Origin: Sphaerisporangium sp. TRM90804
GTDB taxonomy: Bacteria > Actinomycetota > Actinomycetes > Streptosporangiales > Streptosporangiaceae
DNA: 64,000 nt
Reading direction: 5' to 3'
Assembly: GCF_029846175.1 (NCBI RefSeq)
Contig: NZ_JARWAC010000001.1
Location: 62,001-126,000 of the forward strand
The translations under genes were made by a program, and so were the position numbers. This document shows, in pieces, positions 10,727 to 19,507 of the stretch (position 1 is the stretch's first letter; each line of letters starts with the position of its first letter). Under the pieces are notes generated by a model. That model was not told where the DNA came from, made no database searches, and was given only the letters and a program-made list of their open reading frames with translations.

Positions 10727-11845
10727 ATGCCCACACGGCGCAGGGTCGGGATCGCGGGGGCGATCGTCGGAACCGCTTCGGCGGGGCTGGCGGCCGCGGC
10801 CCTGGCCAAGCGGTACGCCGTGGGACGCATCCGCCTGCGGGCCGACACCGAGGCCAGCGAGCCCTTCGGCGAGCTGCGGGGCCGCCCGTTCACCGTCAAG
10901 ACCTCCGACGGCGTCGAGCTGCACGCCGAGGTCGACGGCCCCGACGACGCCCCGCTGACGCTGGTCTTCTGCCACGGGTACACCCTCAACCTCGACTCCT
11001 GGCACTACCAGCGGCGCGAGCTGCGCGGCCGGCACCGCATGGTGTTCTGGGACCAGCGCCGCCACGGCCGCTCCAGCGGCACGCCCGCCGGCGACTGCAG
11101 CATCGACCGCCTCGGCGACGACCTCGCCGAGGTGCTCAAGGCGCTGGTGCCCGGCCCGTGCGTGCTGATCGGGCACTCCATGGGCGGCATGACCGTCATG
11201 GCCCTGGCCGACAAGCAGCCCGAGCTGTTCGGCGAGAAGATCCGCGGTGTCGCGCTGATCTCGACGTCGGCCGGGAGGCTGGCCGAGCTGACGCTGGGCC
11301 TGCCCGCGCTGTTCTCCAAGGTCGTGCACAGGGCCGCCCCGCCCGCGGTGTCGCTCATCGGCCGGCGCGGCGCGCTGGTCGACCGCGGCAGGCAGGCCGG
11401 CAACGACGTGTCGTTCCTGGCCCTGCGCTACCTCGGCTTCGGCGACCCCTCCTCCATCAGCCCCACGGTCGTCGACTTCGCCGAGTCGATGATCCGCTCC
11501 ACCTCCACCGAGGTGATCGCCGACTTCTACCCGGCGCTGATGTCGCACGACAAGCTGGCCGCACTCGACGTGCTCACCAAGGTGCCCACCTCCATCGTCG
11601 TCGGCGAGAAGGACTGGCTCACCCCGCCCGAGCACAGCGACGCCATCAGCGCGGTGCTGCCGTCCGCGCGGCTGACCCGCGTGCCCGGCGCCTCCCACCT
11701 GGTGCCGCTGGAGAAGCCCGACACCGTCAACCAGGCGATCCACGAGCTGCTGCGGGCGGTCGCCGACACCGACGCCGGCACGGGCGGCGCGCTGGGCGGC
11801 GTGAAGGCCCCCGACCCCACCGACCTGGCGGAGGAGGCCCGATGA
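10727..11845 (+). CDS. Alpha/beta-fold hydrolase, membrane-associated or secreted
   Basis: A 372-residue serine hydrolase with an N-terminal hydrophobic stretch (VGIAGAIVGTASAGLAAAALA) after three Arg residues, like a signal-anchor. The nucleophile elbow is GHSMGG (Ser near 148), the oxyanion region is FCHGYTLNLDSW, the acid is in VGEKDWLTP and the histidine in GASHLVPLEKP. A strong ribosome site (AAGGAGG) precedes ATG 10727. Its stop overlaps the tsaE start (ATGA), so the two are translationally coupled. Hydrolases in this position between alr and tsaE are conserved in actinobacteria, but their substrate is not known to me. Confidence 0.9.
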   Translation: MPTRRRVGIAGAIVGTASAGLAAAALAKRYAVGRIRLRADTEASEPFGELRGRPFTVKTSDGVELHAEVDGPDDAPLTLVFCHGYTLNLDSWHYQRRELRGRHRMVFWDQRRHGRSSGTPAGDCSIDRLGDDLAEVLKALVPGPCVLIGHSMGGMTVMALADKQPELFGEKIRGVALISTSAGRLAELTLGLPALFSKVVHRAAPPAVSLIGRRGALVDRGRQAGNDVSFLALRYLGFGDPSSISPTVVDFAESMIRSTSTEVIADFYPALMSHDKLAALDVLTKVPTSIVVGEKDWLTPPEHSDAISAVLPSARLTRVPGASHLVPLEKPDTVNQAIHELLRAVADTDAGTGGALGGVKAPDPTDLAEEAR

Positions 11846-12297
11846 GGCGCGCGGGCACGGCCGAGGAGATGCGTTCGCTGGGCGGGGAGATCGCCCGGCT
11901 GCTCGCCCCGGGAGACCTGGTGGTGATGTCCGGGCCGCTGGGCGCCGGCAAGACGACGCTCGTGCAGGGCATCGGCGAGGGCCTGAGGGTGCGCGGGCCG
12001 ATCACCTCGCCGACCTTCGTGATCGCGCGGGTCCACCCCTCCCTCGCCGGCGGGCCCCCGCTCGTGCACGCCGACGCCTACCGCCTCGGCGGCTCGCTGG
12101 AGGTGGACGACCTCGATCTGGACGCCTCCCTCGACGACTCGGTGACCGTCGTCGAGTGGGGCGAGGGCCTGGTCGAGGGCCTCGCCGACGACCGGCTGGA
12201 GGTCTCCATCGAGCGAGGCGAGGCCGGAGACGAGCGCCTCGTACGGCTGCGCGGAGTGGGCTCGCGGTGGGAGGATCTTCCCGAGGCGTTCGGCTGA
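11842..12297 (+). CDS. tsaE: tRNA threonylcarbamoyladenosine biosynthesis ATPase TsaE
   Basis: The ATPase partner of TsaB-TsaD in making t6A37 on ANN-decoding tRNAs. 151 residues with a P-loop GPLGAGKTTLVQGIGEGL, the conserved SPTFVIARVH, the HADAYRL segment (Walker-B-like Asp) and VVEWGEGL. ATG 11842 overlaps the hydrolase stop. The partner genes tsaB and tsaD lie 1.4-3.6 kb downstream, separated by a sortase gene pair. Confidence 0.95.
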   Translation: MRRAGTAEEMRSLGGEIARLLAPGDLVVMSGPLGAGKTTLVQGIGEGLRVRGPITSPTFVIARVHPSLAGGPPLVHADAYRLGGSLEVDDLDLDASLDDSVTVVEWGEGLVEGLADDRLEVSIERGEAGDERLVRLRGVGSRWEDLPEAFG

Positions 12298-12481
12298 CGG
12301 CCGTGGGCTGATCTAGACCGGTACTCACCCTGGCCTTGACGCGCGCCCTTCCCCCTCAGGATCATCGGTATGAAGATCGTTCCGATGGATTGGCCCATTT
12401 TTTCTGGGTATGCAGTGGGGTAGTCCCAGAGCGTGGCCGGATCGGGCGGGGTCGGATCGAGCGGCGGAGTGGAGTGCGACG

Positions 12482-13123
12482 GTGCACAGGATCGGGCAGG
12501 TCGCGGTTGCTGGAGCATTCCTACTGACGGGTTGTGTGGCCTGCACGGCCTCGGCACAGTCAGGTGAGCCGAGCCCGGCGCCCTCGCCGAGCGTGAGCAG
12601 GCAGGACATCAGGGTGCAGCTCGTCCCCGACCGCGTGCAGGGCGGGGCCACCAGGTCGATCCGGGTGCGGGCCTTCTGCCCGGTTCCCCAGGGCGGCACC
12701 GAGTACCGCGCCACCGCGCGGTCCGACGCGTTCACCGGCGTGGTCACCCTGACCCAGCCGCCCCCGGCGAGCCCGGCGGCCACGTCCGACCCGGTGACCA
12801 CCGAGGCCCCCTCGCCCGAGGTGCGCGGCTTCGCGCTCGTCGACGAGGACACCACGCCCGGCCGCTACGAGGTCGACGTGAAGTGCGAGGGCACCAACGA
12901 CACCGGCACCACGACGCTCACCGTCACCGCCCGGCCGAGGGCCACCGCCACCGAGACCCGCGTCGTGCCCACCCGGGCGCCCCGGGCGGGCGGCGGCGGC
13001 ACGGCGGCCGGAGCGGCCGAGGACGACTCCCCGGGCATCCCCGTGGGCGTCACGGTCGCGGTGGTCCTGGCCGCGCTCGGGGGCGGCGTCGCCGTGGCGC
13101 GCCGCTCGTCGGGGAAGCGCTGA
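12482..13123 (+). CDS. Exported Pro/Thr-rich lipoprotein-like protein with C-terminal membrane helix
   Basis: 213 residues from GTG 12482. The N-terminus (VAVAGAFLLTGC) is a signal peptide with a lipobox-like LTG-Cys at residue 18. The body is a beta-rich domain with a Cys pair (RAFCPVP ... VDVKCEGT) and Pro/Thr/Ala-rich segments. A hydrophobic helix (IPVGVTVAVVLAALGGGVAVA) and basic tail RRSSGKR close it. That tail resembles a cell-wall sorting signal, but no LPXTG-type motif precedes the helix. It ends 21 bases before the class F sortase gene, so the two form a pair; whether it is the sortase substrate is unclear. I do not recognise a named family. Confidence 0.75.
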   Translation: MHRIGQVAVAGAFLLTGCVACTASAQSGEPSPAPSPSVSRQDIRVQLVPDRVQGGATRSIRVRAFCPVPQGGTEYRATARSDAFTGVVTLTQPPPASPAATSDPVTTEAPSPEVRGFALVDEDTTPGRYEVDVKCEGTNDTGTTTLTVTARPRATATETRVVPTRAPRAGGGGTAAGAAEDDSPGIPVGVTVAVVLAALGGGVAVARRSSGKR

Positions 13124-13144
13124 CCTGCGGCCCGCCCCACCCCC

Positions 13145-13690
13145 ATGGCAGAGACGAAGTGGCTGAAGATCGTGGTGGCCGGGTTCCTCACCGGCGCCGT
13201 CATGTTCGCGATCACCGGGCCCGAGAAGGACGCCCAGGAGCCGCGTAAGGTCTCGGCGGTCCCCAAACGGCTCGACATCCCCTCGCTCGACCTGCGGGCG
13301 CCGCTGATGAAGCTCGGCCTCACCGGTGACGGCGAGGTCGAGCTGCCGCCGTACGAGAAGCCGGCGACGGCCGGGTGGTTCCAGGAGAGCGTGGTCCCCG
13401 GCGAGACCGGCCCCTCGGTGATCATCGGGCACGTCGACACCAAGACGGCGCCCGCGGTCTTCTACCGCCTGCGCCACGTCAAGCGGGGCGCCGTCGTCAA
13501 GGTGCTGCGCAGCGACGGCAAGGTCGCCCAGTACAAGGTCGACTCCGTGGAGCAGGTGGCCAAGGAGGAGTTCCCGGCGCAGCGCGTGTACGTGGACGAG
13601 GGGCTCCGCCTGGTGACCTGCGGCGGCGGGTTCGATCGCGCGAACGGCGAGTACCTCGACAACGTCATCGTCTACGCCTCGCCGGTCTGA
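13145..13690 (+). CDS. Class F sortase
   Basis: A membrane-anchored cysteine transpeptidase. 181 residues: an N-terminal anchor helix (IVVAGFLTGAVMFAI), then the sortase beta-barrel. The active-site triad is visible: His96 in IIGHVDTK, Cys159 in LVTCGGGF and Arg165 in FDRANGEY. The compact size and lack of extra domains fit actinobacterial class F. It follows the exported protein gene by 21 bases and precedes tsaB by 54. The pair is inserted within an otherwise conserved tsaE-tsaB-rimI-tsaD series. Confidence 0.92.
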   Translation: MAETKWLKIVVAGFLTGAVMFAITGPEKDAQEPRKVSAVPKRLDIPSLDLRAPLMKLGLTGDGEVELPPYEKPATAGWFQESVVPGETGPSVIIGHVDTKTAPAVFYRLRHVKRGAVVKVLRSDGKVAQYKVDSVEQVAKEEFPAQRVYVDEGLRLVTCGGGFDRANGEYLDNVIVYASPV

Positions 13691-13744
13691 TGCCCCCCGC
13701 CGGCTAACCGCACACGAAAAAAACACCCGCCGAAGCGACTACCC

Positions 13745-14419
13745 TTGACGTCCGTGCTGGTCTTGGCCTTCGATACCGCGACTCCGGCCGTCACCGCCGC
13801 GCTGCACGACGGCAGCCGCGTGCTCGCCGAGTCGACGACGGTGGACGCCCGCCGCCACGGTGAGCTGCTGATCCCCTCCGTCCAGGCGATCCTGCGCGAG
13901 GCGGGCGCCGCCCTCGGCGACGTCACCGCCATCGTCGCGGGCACCGGCCCCGGCCCCTACACCGGCCTGCGCGTCGGGCTGGTGACCGCCCAGGCGCTGT
14001 CCTCGGCGAGCGGCGCCCCGGCGTACGGCGTGTGCACGCTCGACGTCGTCGCCTACGCCTCGGGCCTGTCGGGGCCCTTCCTGGTCGCCACGGACGCCCG
14101 GCGCAAGGAGCTGTTCTGGGCCCGCTACGCCGACATGCGCACCCGCGTGGACGGCCCCGCGGTCGACCTCCCCGGCGATCTCCCCGCCGAGCTGCCGGTC
14201 GTCGGCGCGGGCGCCGAGATGTACGCCGAGGTGCTGGGCGCGGGCCGGCTGGTCGAGGGCGCCCCCGCCTACCCCGCGGCCGGGGCGCTGGCGGCGCTCG
14301 CCGCCGAGCGCCTCGCGGCCGGCGGCTCCGGCGACTCCGTCCTCACCACGCCGCGCCCCATCTACCTGCGCAGGCCGGACGCCCGGGTGCCCGGCCCGCC
14401 CAAGAGGGTGACGGCGTGA
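13745..14419 (+). CDS. tsaB: tRNA threonylcarbamoyladenosine biosynthesis protein TsaB
   Basis: Non-catalytic ASKHA-fold partner that stabilises TsaD in the t6A complex. 224 residues with LAFDTATPAVTAALHDG, the conserved RHGELLIPSVQAIL and GTGPGPYTGLRVGL. The start is TTG 13745 or GTG 13754 three codons later; both are in frame and neither has a strong ribosome site. Its stop overlaps the rimI GTG (GTGA). The C-terminal third is degenerate compared with TsaD, as expected. Confidence 0.94.
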   Translation: MTSVLVLAFDTATPAVTAALHDGSRVLAESTTVDARRHGELLIPSVQAILREAGAALGDVTAIVAGTGPGPYTGLRVGLVTAQALSSASGAPAYGVCTLDVVAYASGLSGPFLVATDARRKELFWARYADMRTRVDGPAVDLPGDLPAELPVVGAGAEMYAEVLGAGRLVEGAPAYPAAGALAALAAERLAAGGSGDSVLTTPRPIYLRRPDARVPGPPKRVTA

Positions 14420-14889
14420 GCGTCGCCACACTGCGGCGGATGACCCGGGCCGACCTCCCCGCCGTCATGAGGATCGAACGCTCCACGTTCCCCCTGGACG
14501 CCTGGAGCGAGGGCATGATGCGCGGCGAGCTGGACGACCAGCCGCGAACCCGCCACTACATCGTCGCCCTCGTCGAGGGCGAGATCGTCGGGTACGCCGG
14601 GCTCGCCGCCGCCGGCGACCAGGCCGACGTGCAGACCATCGCGGTGTCCGCGGGCAACCAGCGCGCGGGCATCGGCAGCGCGATGCTGGGAGAGCTGCTC
14701 GCCGAGGCCGTCCGCCGGGGCACCGCGGCGGTGTTCCTGGAGGTCCGGGCCGACAACCCGCCCGCGCAGGCGATGTACAGGCGCTTCGGCTTCCGGCCGA
14801 TCGGCGTGCGCGCCGACTACTACGACGACGGAACCGACGCGATCATGATGGTGCGCAGGCTGGACGAGGAAGGTGACGGGAATGGCTGA
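14416..14889 (+). CDS. rimI: Ribosomal protein alanine N-acetyltransferase-like GNAT
   Basis: GNAT-family acetyltransferase of 157 residues that transfers acetyl from acetyl-CoA, by homology to the N-terminal alanine of ribosomal protein S18. It shows the acetyl-CoA-binding motif [34 protein letters not shown] and a C-terminal [12 protein letters not shown] typical of RimI. It is coupled to tsaB by GTGA and overlaps the start of tsaD. RimI between TsaB and TsaD is the standard actinobacterial order. Confidence 0.93.
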   Translation: MSVATLRRMTRADLPAVMRIERSTFPLDAWSEGMMRGELDDQPRTRHYIVALVEGEIVGYAGLAAAGDQADVQTIAVSAGNQRAGIGSAMLGELLAEAVRRGTAAVFLEVRADNPPAQAMYRRFGFRPIGVRADYYDDGTDAIMMVRRLDEEGDGNG

Positions 14890-15913
14890 CCAGCCCCTGG
14901 TCCTGGGCATCGAGACCTCCTGCGACGAGACCGGCGTCGGCCTCGTCCGGGGCCACACGCTGCTCGCCGACACGATCGCCTCCAGCGTCGAGGAGCACGC
15001 CCGGTTCGGCGGCGTGGTGCCCGAGGTCGCATCGCGCGCCCACCTGGAGGCCATGGCCCCGACCGTCGAGCGCGCCCTGCAGCGCGCCGGCGTGCGCTTC
15101 GCCGACATCGACGCGGTGGCCGTCACCGCGGGCCCCGGGCTCGCCGGTGCGCTGCTCGTGGGCGTCGCGGCGGCCAAGGCGTACGCGCTGGGGCTCGGGG
15201 TGCCGCTCTACGGCGTCAACCACCTGGCCGCGCACGTGGCCGTCGACCAGCTCGAACACGGCGCGCTGCCCAAGCCCTGCATCGCCATGCTGGTGTCGGG
15301 CGGGCACTCCTCGCTGCTGCTGGTGCCCGACGTCGCCAAGGAGGTCATCCCGCTCGGGTCGACCGTCGACGACGCGGCGGGGGAGGCCTTCGACAAGGTC
15401 GCCCGGGTGCTGGGCCTGCCCTTCCCCGGCGGCCCGCACATCGACCGCGCCGCCACCGAGGGCTCGGGCGGCGCGATCGCCTTCCCGCGCGGCAAGTACG
15501 ACGACGGCACGCTCGACTTCTCGTTCTCGGGTTTGAAGACCGCCGTGGCGCGCTGGGTGGAGGCCCGCGAGCGGGCCGGGGAGCCCGTGCCGCTGGCCGA
15601 CGTGGCGGCGTCCTTCCAGGAGGCCGTCGTCGACGTGCTCACCCGCAAGGCGCTCCAGGCCTGCCGCCGGCACGGCGTGCGCGATCTTCTGATCGGCGGC
15701 GGCGTGGCGGCCAACTCCCGCCTGCGGGCGCTGGCGCGTGAGCGCTGTGAGGCGGCCGGGGTGCGCCTGCGCGTGCCCCGTCCGGGCCTGTGCACCGACA
15801 ACGGCGCGATGGTCGCCGCCCTGGGCTCGGAGCTGGCCGCCGCGGGCGTGAGCCCCTCCGGGCTCGACATCCCGGCCGACTCCTCCCTGCCGATCACCGC
15901 CATCCACATGTGA
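14882..15913 (+). CDS. tsaD: tRNA N6-adenosine threonylcarbamoyltransferase TsaD
   Basis: Catalytic subunit that transfers the threonylcarbamoyl group to A37 of tRNA. 343 residues from ATG 14882, chosen because GAGGAAGG lies 8 bases upstream; an in-frame GTG at 14873 sits inside that ribosome site. Motifs: [10 protein letters not shown], the metal-binding NHLAAHVAV with two His, [22 protein letters not shown] and [11 protein letters not shown]. It overlaps the end of rimI by 8 bases. A hairpin lies 12 bases past the stop. Confidence 0.96.
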   Translation: MADQPLVLGIETSCDETGVGLVRGHTLLADTIASSVEEHARFGGVVPEVASRAHLEAMAPTVERALQRAGVRFADIDAVAVTAGPGLAGALLVGVAAAKAYALGLGVPLYGVNHLAAHVAVDQLEHGALPKPCIAMLVSGGHSSLLLVPDVAKEVIPLGSTVDDAAGEAFDKVARVLGLPFPGGPHIDRAATEGSGGAIAFPRGKYDDGTLDFSFSGLKTAVARWVEARERAGEPVPLADVAASFQEAVVDVLTRKALQACRRHGVRDLLIGGGVAANSRLRALARERCEAAGVRLRVPRPGLCTDNGAMVAALGSELAAAGVSPSGLDIPADSSLPITAIHM

Positions 15914-15924
15914 CGCGGCCGGGC

Positions 15925-15946
15925 CGTCCTCCCCCGAGGGGGGACG
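15925..15946. terminator. Hairpin terminator between convergent genes
   Basis: A 9-bp stem with one G-T pair (15925-15933 with 15938-15946) and a 4-nt loop lies in the 42-bp gap between the tsaD stop and the stop of the leftward coiled-coil gene. It probably terminates both. Confidence 0.6.
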
Positions 15947-15955
15947 GAGCCTCGG

Positions 15956-17464
15956 TCAGTCTTTGGGGGGGCGGGTGGGGCGCAGGAGCGCCTCGGCCAG
16001 GGCGAGCATGGTCTCCTCCAGGGCGCCCAGCCTGCGGGTGAGGTCGTCGTGGGTGGGCTGGACGATCTCGCCGACGGTCTCGGTGAGCTGGGCGCGGTCG
16101 GGGCGGGCCCTCACCAGCTCGGCCAGCGGGGTAACGGCGGCGGCGGCCTCCGCCAGACGGTCGTCCAGCGCGTCGAACCGCCTGCCCTGGACGTCGCCCT
16201 GGGCGTTGATCAGCTCGCCCACGCGCTTGGGCACCTCGCCGACCTCCAGCAGGGCGGGGAGCTGGCCGACGCGCTGGTTGACCGCCTCCACGCGGTCGTC
16301 GACGATGTCGAGGCGCTCGTTGATGCCCTCGAAGACGGGGTCGAACGCGGCGAGCCGCCCCTCGTGCCCGGCCAGGCCGCCGTCGACGCCGGCGAGCCGC
16401 CGGTTGGTCTCCTCCAGCCCCGCGGTGAGGCGCTCGCCGAGCTCGTCGAGCGCGCCGGTCACCCCGGTGAGGGTGGTGTCGACGGCGGACAGGCGCGAGT
16501 CGGTGGCCTCGACGCGGCCGTCCACGGCCTGGAGCCGGACGTCCACGGTCTCCAGGCGGCCCTCCACGGCCCCCAGGTGGCTGTCGACGGTGTCGAAACG
16601 CTCGCCGAGGCCGGACAGCCGGGCCTCGACGGCGGCTCCGCGAGAGTCGGCGGAGTCGAGCCGGCCCTCGAAGGAGGCGAGGCGGCCGTCGACGCCGTCG
16701 AGGCGGTCGCCGAGGCGGGTCTCGGCGTCGGCGAGCCGCGCCGTCATGTCGTCGATCTTGCGGGCGAGTTGGCCGACCGAGCCGGTGATCCGCTCGACCG
16801 CGGAGGCCAGGGTCTCCTCCAGGCCCTCGCTGAGGTCGAGCACGCCGCCCTCGACACGCTCTGTGCGCTGGACGAGGTCGTGTAAGGCCTTGTCGAGGCG
16901 GGTGAAGCGCCCCGCGGCGGCCTCGATGCCCGACTGGAACTGGGAGAGCCTGCGGTCGAACTCCGCCATGTGCGCGGCCATGTCGTGGCCGCCGTCGAGC
17001 AGCGCCTGGACGCGCTTCAGCGCCTCGGCGACGCCCTCCCTGACCGTGCCCAGATCGGTCAGCAGGCCGGGCAGCTCGGCGACGGGCTTGAGGCGGTCGC
17101 CGACGGCCTCCACGCGGTCGCCGACGGCCGCCAGACGGTTGCCCAGGGCGTCCACGCGGTCGCGGACCAGCTCGACGTGCTGGGCCAGCCCCTCCGCCCA
17201 CGTGGGCGGCCGGGCCGCCAGCTCGCCCAGGCGCCCGTCGAGGCTCTCGAGCGCGCCGCTGAGGCCGCCCAGCTCGCGCTCGCGGACCTCGCGGAGCAGC
17301 CACTCCATGCCCTCCAGCCGCTGCCGGATCTCGTCGAGCACGGCGCCCTGGGTGCGCTGCTCGTAGACGTGGTCCTGTGCGGCCCTGGCGAGCAGCTCGC
17401 GCATCCGATCGGAGATGGCGGTCTGGTTTCCTGCCTGGAGGAGGGTGTGGTTGGAGTGGTCCAC
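15956..17464 (-). CDS. Long coiled-coil protein of unknown function
   Basis: About 502 residues, almost entirely predicted alpha-helical heptads without signal peptide, membrane helix or enzymatic motif. The start GTG 17464 follows AAGGAG by 6 bases; the next upstream GTG is inside that site. Residues ~70-420 are built from imperfect 7-residue units of the type VDxRLxA (GAVEGRLETVDVRLQAVDGR is a good example). The N-terminus (DHSNHTLLQAGNQTAISDRM) and a C-terminal segment (TVGEIVQPTHDDLTRRLG) are less repetitive. Such rods resemble cytoskeletal scaffolds, tail-fibre stalks or chemoreceptor-like bundles, but none is identifiable. It lies between the t6A genes and a methyltransferase and is transcribed against tsaD. 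Confidence 0.8.
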   Translation of the reverse strand: MDHSNHTLLQAGNQTAISDRMRELLARAAQDHVYEQRTQGAVLDEIRQRLEGMEWLLREVRERELGGLSGALESLDGRLGELAARPPTWAEGLAQHVELVRDRVDALGNRLAAVGDRVEAVGDRLKPVAELPGLLTDLGTVREGVAEALKRVQALLDGGHDMAAHMAEFDRRLSQFQSGIEAAAGRFTRLDKALHDLVQRTERVEGGVLDLSEGLEETLASAVERITGSVGQLARKIDDMTARLADAETRLGDRLDGVDGRLASFEGRLDSADSRGAAVEARLSGLGERFDTVDSHLGAVEGRLETVDVRLQAVDGRVEATDSRLSAVDTTLTGVTGALDELGERLTAGLEETNRRLAGVDGGLAGHEGRLAAFDPVFEGINERLDIVDDRVEAVNQRVGQLPALLEVGEVPKRVGELINAQGDVQGRRFDALDDRLAEAAAAVTPLAELVRARPDRAQLTETVGEIVQPTHDDLTRRLGALEETMLALAEALLRPTRPPKD

Positions 17465-17666
17465 CGAAAGCTCCTTCACTCGCCGGCGGTCGGCCGCACG
17501 GCGGTGGGGTTGGTCCGGTCGTCTTGGCGTGACGAAGAGGGCGGGTAAACCTTCGATCAGGGAATTCCCGCGCTCGCCAATGTAGTGGGTCGGGGGCAGA
17601 CTTTCGGGGCCGACTTTAAAACTTCGTGATTAACGATAGATTGACCGAGTTTGCCATCGCCGCAGG

Positions 17667-18863
17667 TCAGGCGGGAGCACAGATGAACGCGTAAGGACGC
17701 TCGCCGATACGCGTGAGGAGCACCACACATGATTTGTCCCCTGAAAGGCGCAAATCTTTTCGCAGGCGCTCCAGGTCGAGCGCCGAACCCCGTTTCTTGA
17801 GCGTCACGCTGCCGACGCCGCGGGCGCGCAGTGCCGCCCGAAGGCGTTTCAGCGAGAACGCGAGCGTCTCCAGCACCTCGTACCGGTGCGCCCACGGGGT
17901 GACGGCGGGCTCGTCGCCGGTGATGTACGCGATGTGCGGGTCGAGCAGGTGCCCGCCCACCTGGGCGGCGACCTCGGCCACCAGGTGCGCCCGTATGGCC
18001 GCGCCGTCCGGCTCGTACAGGTAGCGGGCCACCGGGCCGACGGCCGGAGGGCCGAGGGCGGGGTCGGCGGTCAGCGTCTCGCCCGAGGGCAGCAGCGTCG
18101 CTCTGCGGGCGAACGGCCCCTCCCGATCGGCGCCGGCGTCCCCGGTGGCCAGGGCGCCGGTCCACACGGCGGCCTCCTTGACCTCGCCCTTGTGGGAGAC
18201 CCATTCGGCCTCGGCGCCCGCCGGGAGAGCCTCGTAAGGGATCCCGGGCGCCACCTTCAGGCAGGCGGCCGGGGAGCGGGCGGCCAGGCCGAGGACGGCC
18301 GGCCAGGGCGGCGAGTACGCCATCGGGTCGAAGGTGCGCCTGCCGGACGACCGGCGCGCGGGGTCGGCGAACAGGGCGTCGTACGCCCCGGGGTCGACCT
18401 CGGCGGCCTCGCCCACGCGGACGGAGACGCCGCGCAGGCCCAGCGCGGCGGCGTTGGCCCGCGCGACCTCGACGGTGAGCGGGTCGCGGTCCACGGCGTC
18501 GACCACGCATCCGGCGCGGGCGAGCGCGATGAGGTCGCCGCCGATGCCGCAGCAGGCGTCGGCCACCCGCGTGCCGGGGCGGAACCGGCGCGCGCGGTGC
18601 GCCGCCACCTCGGCGCGGGTCGCCTGCTCCAGGCCGTCCGGTGTGAAGTACATGACAGCGGCGTCCGCCCCGAACTTGGCGACGGCCCGCGCCCGGAGCT
18701 CCGCCTGCGTGAGCGCCGCCGCGGTGAGCGGCGCGTCGTAGGACCGCCGCAGCCTGCGGGCCGCCGTCACCGCCCCCACGCCCTCCTGAAGGCTCGCGAC
18801 GGCCTCCGCCAGGGCCTCCCGCCCCCGCGGGCCCAGCAACGCGACGAACGCCTCCAGATCCAC
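17667..18863 (-). CDS. THUMP-like / class I SAM-dependent methyltransferase
   Basis: A 398-residue soluble protein. An N-terminal helical region precedes the Rossmann methyltransferase core with motif I VADACCGIGGDLIALARAG and acidic motif II VDAVDRDPLTVEVARANA. The C-terminal ~80 residues (WAHRYEVLETLAFSLKRLRA ... SVTLKKRGSALDLERLRKDL ... SCVVLLTRIG) match the THUMP-like domain found at the end of this actinobacterial family, which suggests an RNA substrate. I chose GTG 18863 (MDLEAFVALLGPRG); readings to 19076 would enter the groES promoter and consist of Pro-rich sequence. It is divergent from groES across 278 bases. Confidence 0.85.
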   Translation of the reverse strand: MDLEAFVALLGPRGREALAEAVASLQEGVGAVTAARRLRRSYDAPLTAAALTQAELRARAVAKFGADAAVMYFTPDGLEQATRAEVAAHRARRFRPGTRVADACCGIGGDLIALARAGCVVDAVDRDPLTVEVARANAAALGLRGVSVRVGEAAEVDPGAYDALFADPARRSSGRRTFDPMAYSPPWPAVLGLAARSPAACLKVAPGIPYEALPAGAEAEWVSHKGEVKEAAVWTGALATGDAGADREGPFARRATLLPSGETLTADPALGPPAVGPVARYLYEPDGAAIRAHLVAEVAAQVGGHLLDPHIAYITGDEPAVTPWAHRYEVLETLAFSLKRLRAALRARGVGSVTLKKRGSALDLERLRKDLRLSGDKSCVVLLTRIGERPYAFICAPA

Positions 18864-18986
18864 GTCCCGAGACGCTACCGCCTCCGGACGCGCAGTCCTC
18901 GGCGGGAGTGGAGGGTTCGGCGGCGTTCGGGGGGTAGGGGGTGGTGGGCGATCAGGGGTGTTCTGACCTGGGACGGCCTGTCCATG

Positions 18987-19015
18987 TTGACTGAGTGGGC
19001 GGCCTTGCATACTGT
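18987..19015 (+). promoter_or_regulatory. Probable groES promoter (sigma-70-like)
   Basis: TTGACT at 18987-18992 is a good -35 box. The -10 is either CATACT (19008-19013, spacer 15) or TACTGT (19010-19015, spacer 17). It directly precedes the CIRCE operator, the expected arrangement for an HrcA-repressed chaperonin promoter. Confidence 0.6.
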
Positions 19016-19021
19016 TCAGTG

Positions 19022-19048
19022 TTGGCACTCGGCTAGTGAGAGTGCCAG
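19022..19048 (+). promoter_or_regulatory. CIRCE operator (HrcA binding site)
   Basis: Inverted repeat TTGGCACTC (19022-19030), 9-base spacer, GAGTGCCAG (19040-19048). This is the CIRCE layout with 8 of 9 positions paired, placed between the promoter and the groES start. It predicts heat-inducible control by HrcA, whose gene is not in this window. Confidence 0.92.
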
Positions 19049-19141
19049 ACATAATGCGACGAGGCAGGTCTGACACCCGCGACGGCAGGCCGCTGGTCGC
19101 CTCTTCAGCTCATCAACACAATCTGAAGGGGAGGTCCGATC

Positions 19142-19453
19142 GTGACGACCGCCACCAAGGTTCCCGTTAAGCCGCTCGGCGACCGCATCGTGGTTCAGCC
19201 GCTTGAGGCCGAGCAGACGACCGCTTCCGGTCTGGTTATCCCGGACACCGCCAAGGAGAAGCCGCAAGAGGGCAAGGTCCTCGCGGTGGGCCCGGGCAAC
19301 TGGGACGAGGACGGCGAGAAGCGCATCCCGCTCGACGTCAAGGAAGGGGACATCGTCCTCTACAGCAAGTACGGCGGTACCGAGGTCAAGTACGGCGGCG
19401 AGGAGTACCTGGTGCTCTCCGCCCGCGACGTTCTCGCGATCATCGAGAAGTAG
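19142..19453 (+). CDS. groES: Co-chaperonin GroES
   Basis: The 103-residue heptameric lid of the GroEL chaperonin. Typical motifs: [16 protein letters not shown], the mobile loop with [35 protein letters not shown] and C-terminal [16 protein letters not shown] start with ribosome site GGGGAGG. Controlled by the CIRCE promoter and followed by a hairpin before groEL. Confidence 0.98.
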   Translation: MTTATKVPVKPLGDRIVVQPLEAEQTTASGLVIPDTAKEKPQEGKVLAVGPGNWDEDGEKRIPLDVKEGDIVLYSKYGGTEVKYGGEEYLVLSARDVLAIIEK

Positions 19454-19507
19454 AGCTTCAGGCGCGCGAGCGCCCCTCTGCTGCGGAGCCAAAAAAATTG
19501 CGTATCA

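Noticed and set aside
13020-13123. LPXTG sorting signal on the sortase-linked exported protein
   Set aside because: The C-terminal helix and basic tail are present, but no LPXTG, LAXTG or similar pentapeptide precedes them.
18864-19076. N-terminal extension of the THUMP-like methyltransferase into the groES promoter
   Set aside because: It would cover the promoter and CIRCE operator and encodes Pro-rich sequence with no conservation features.
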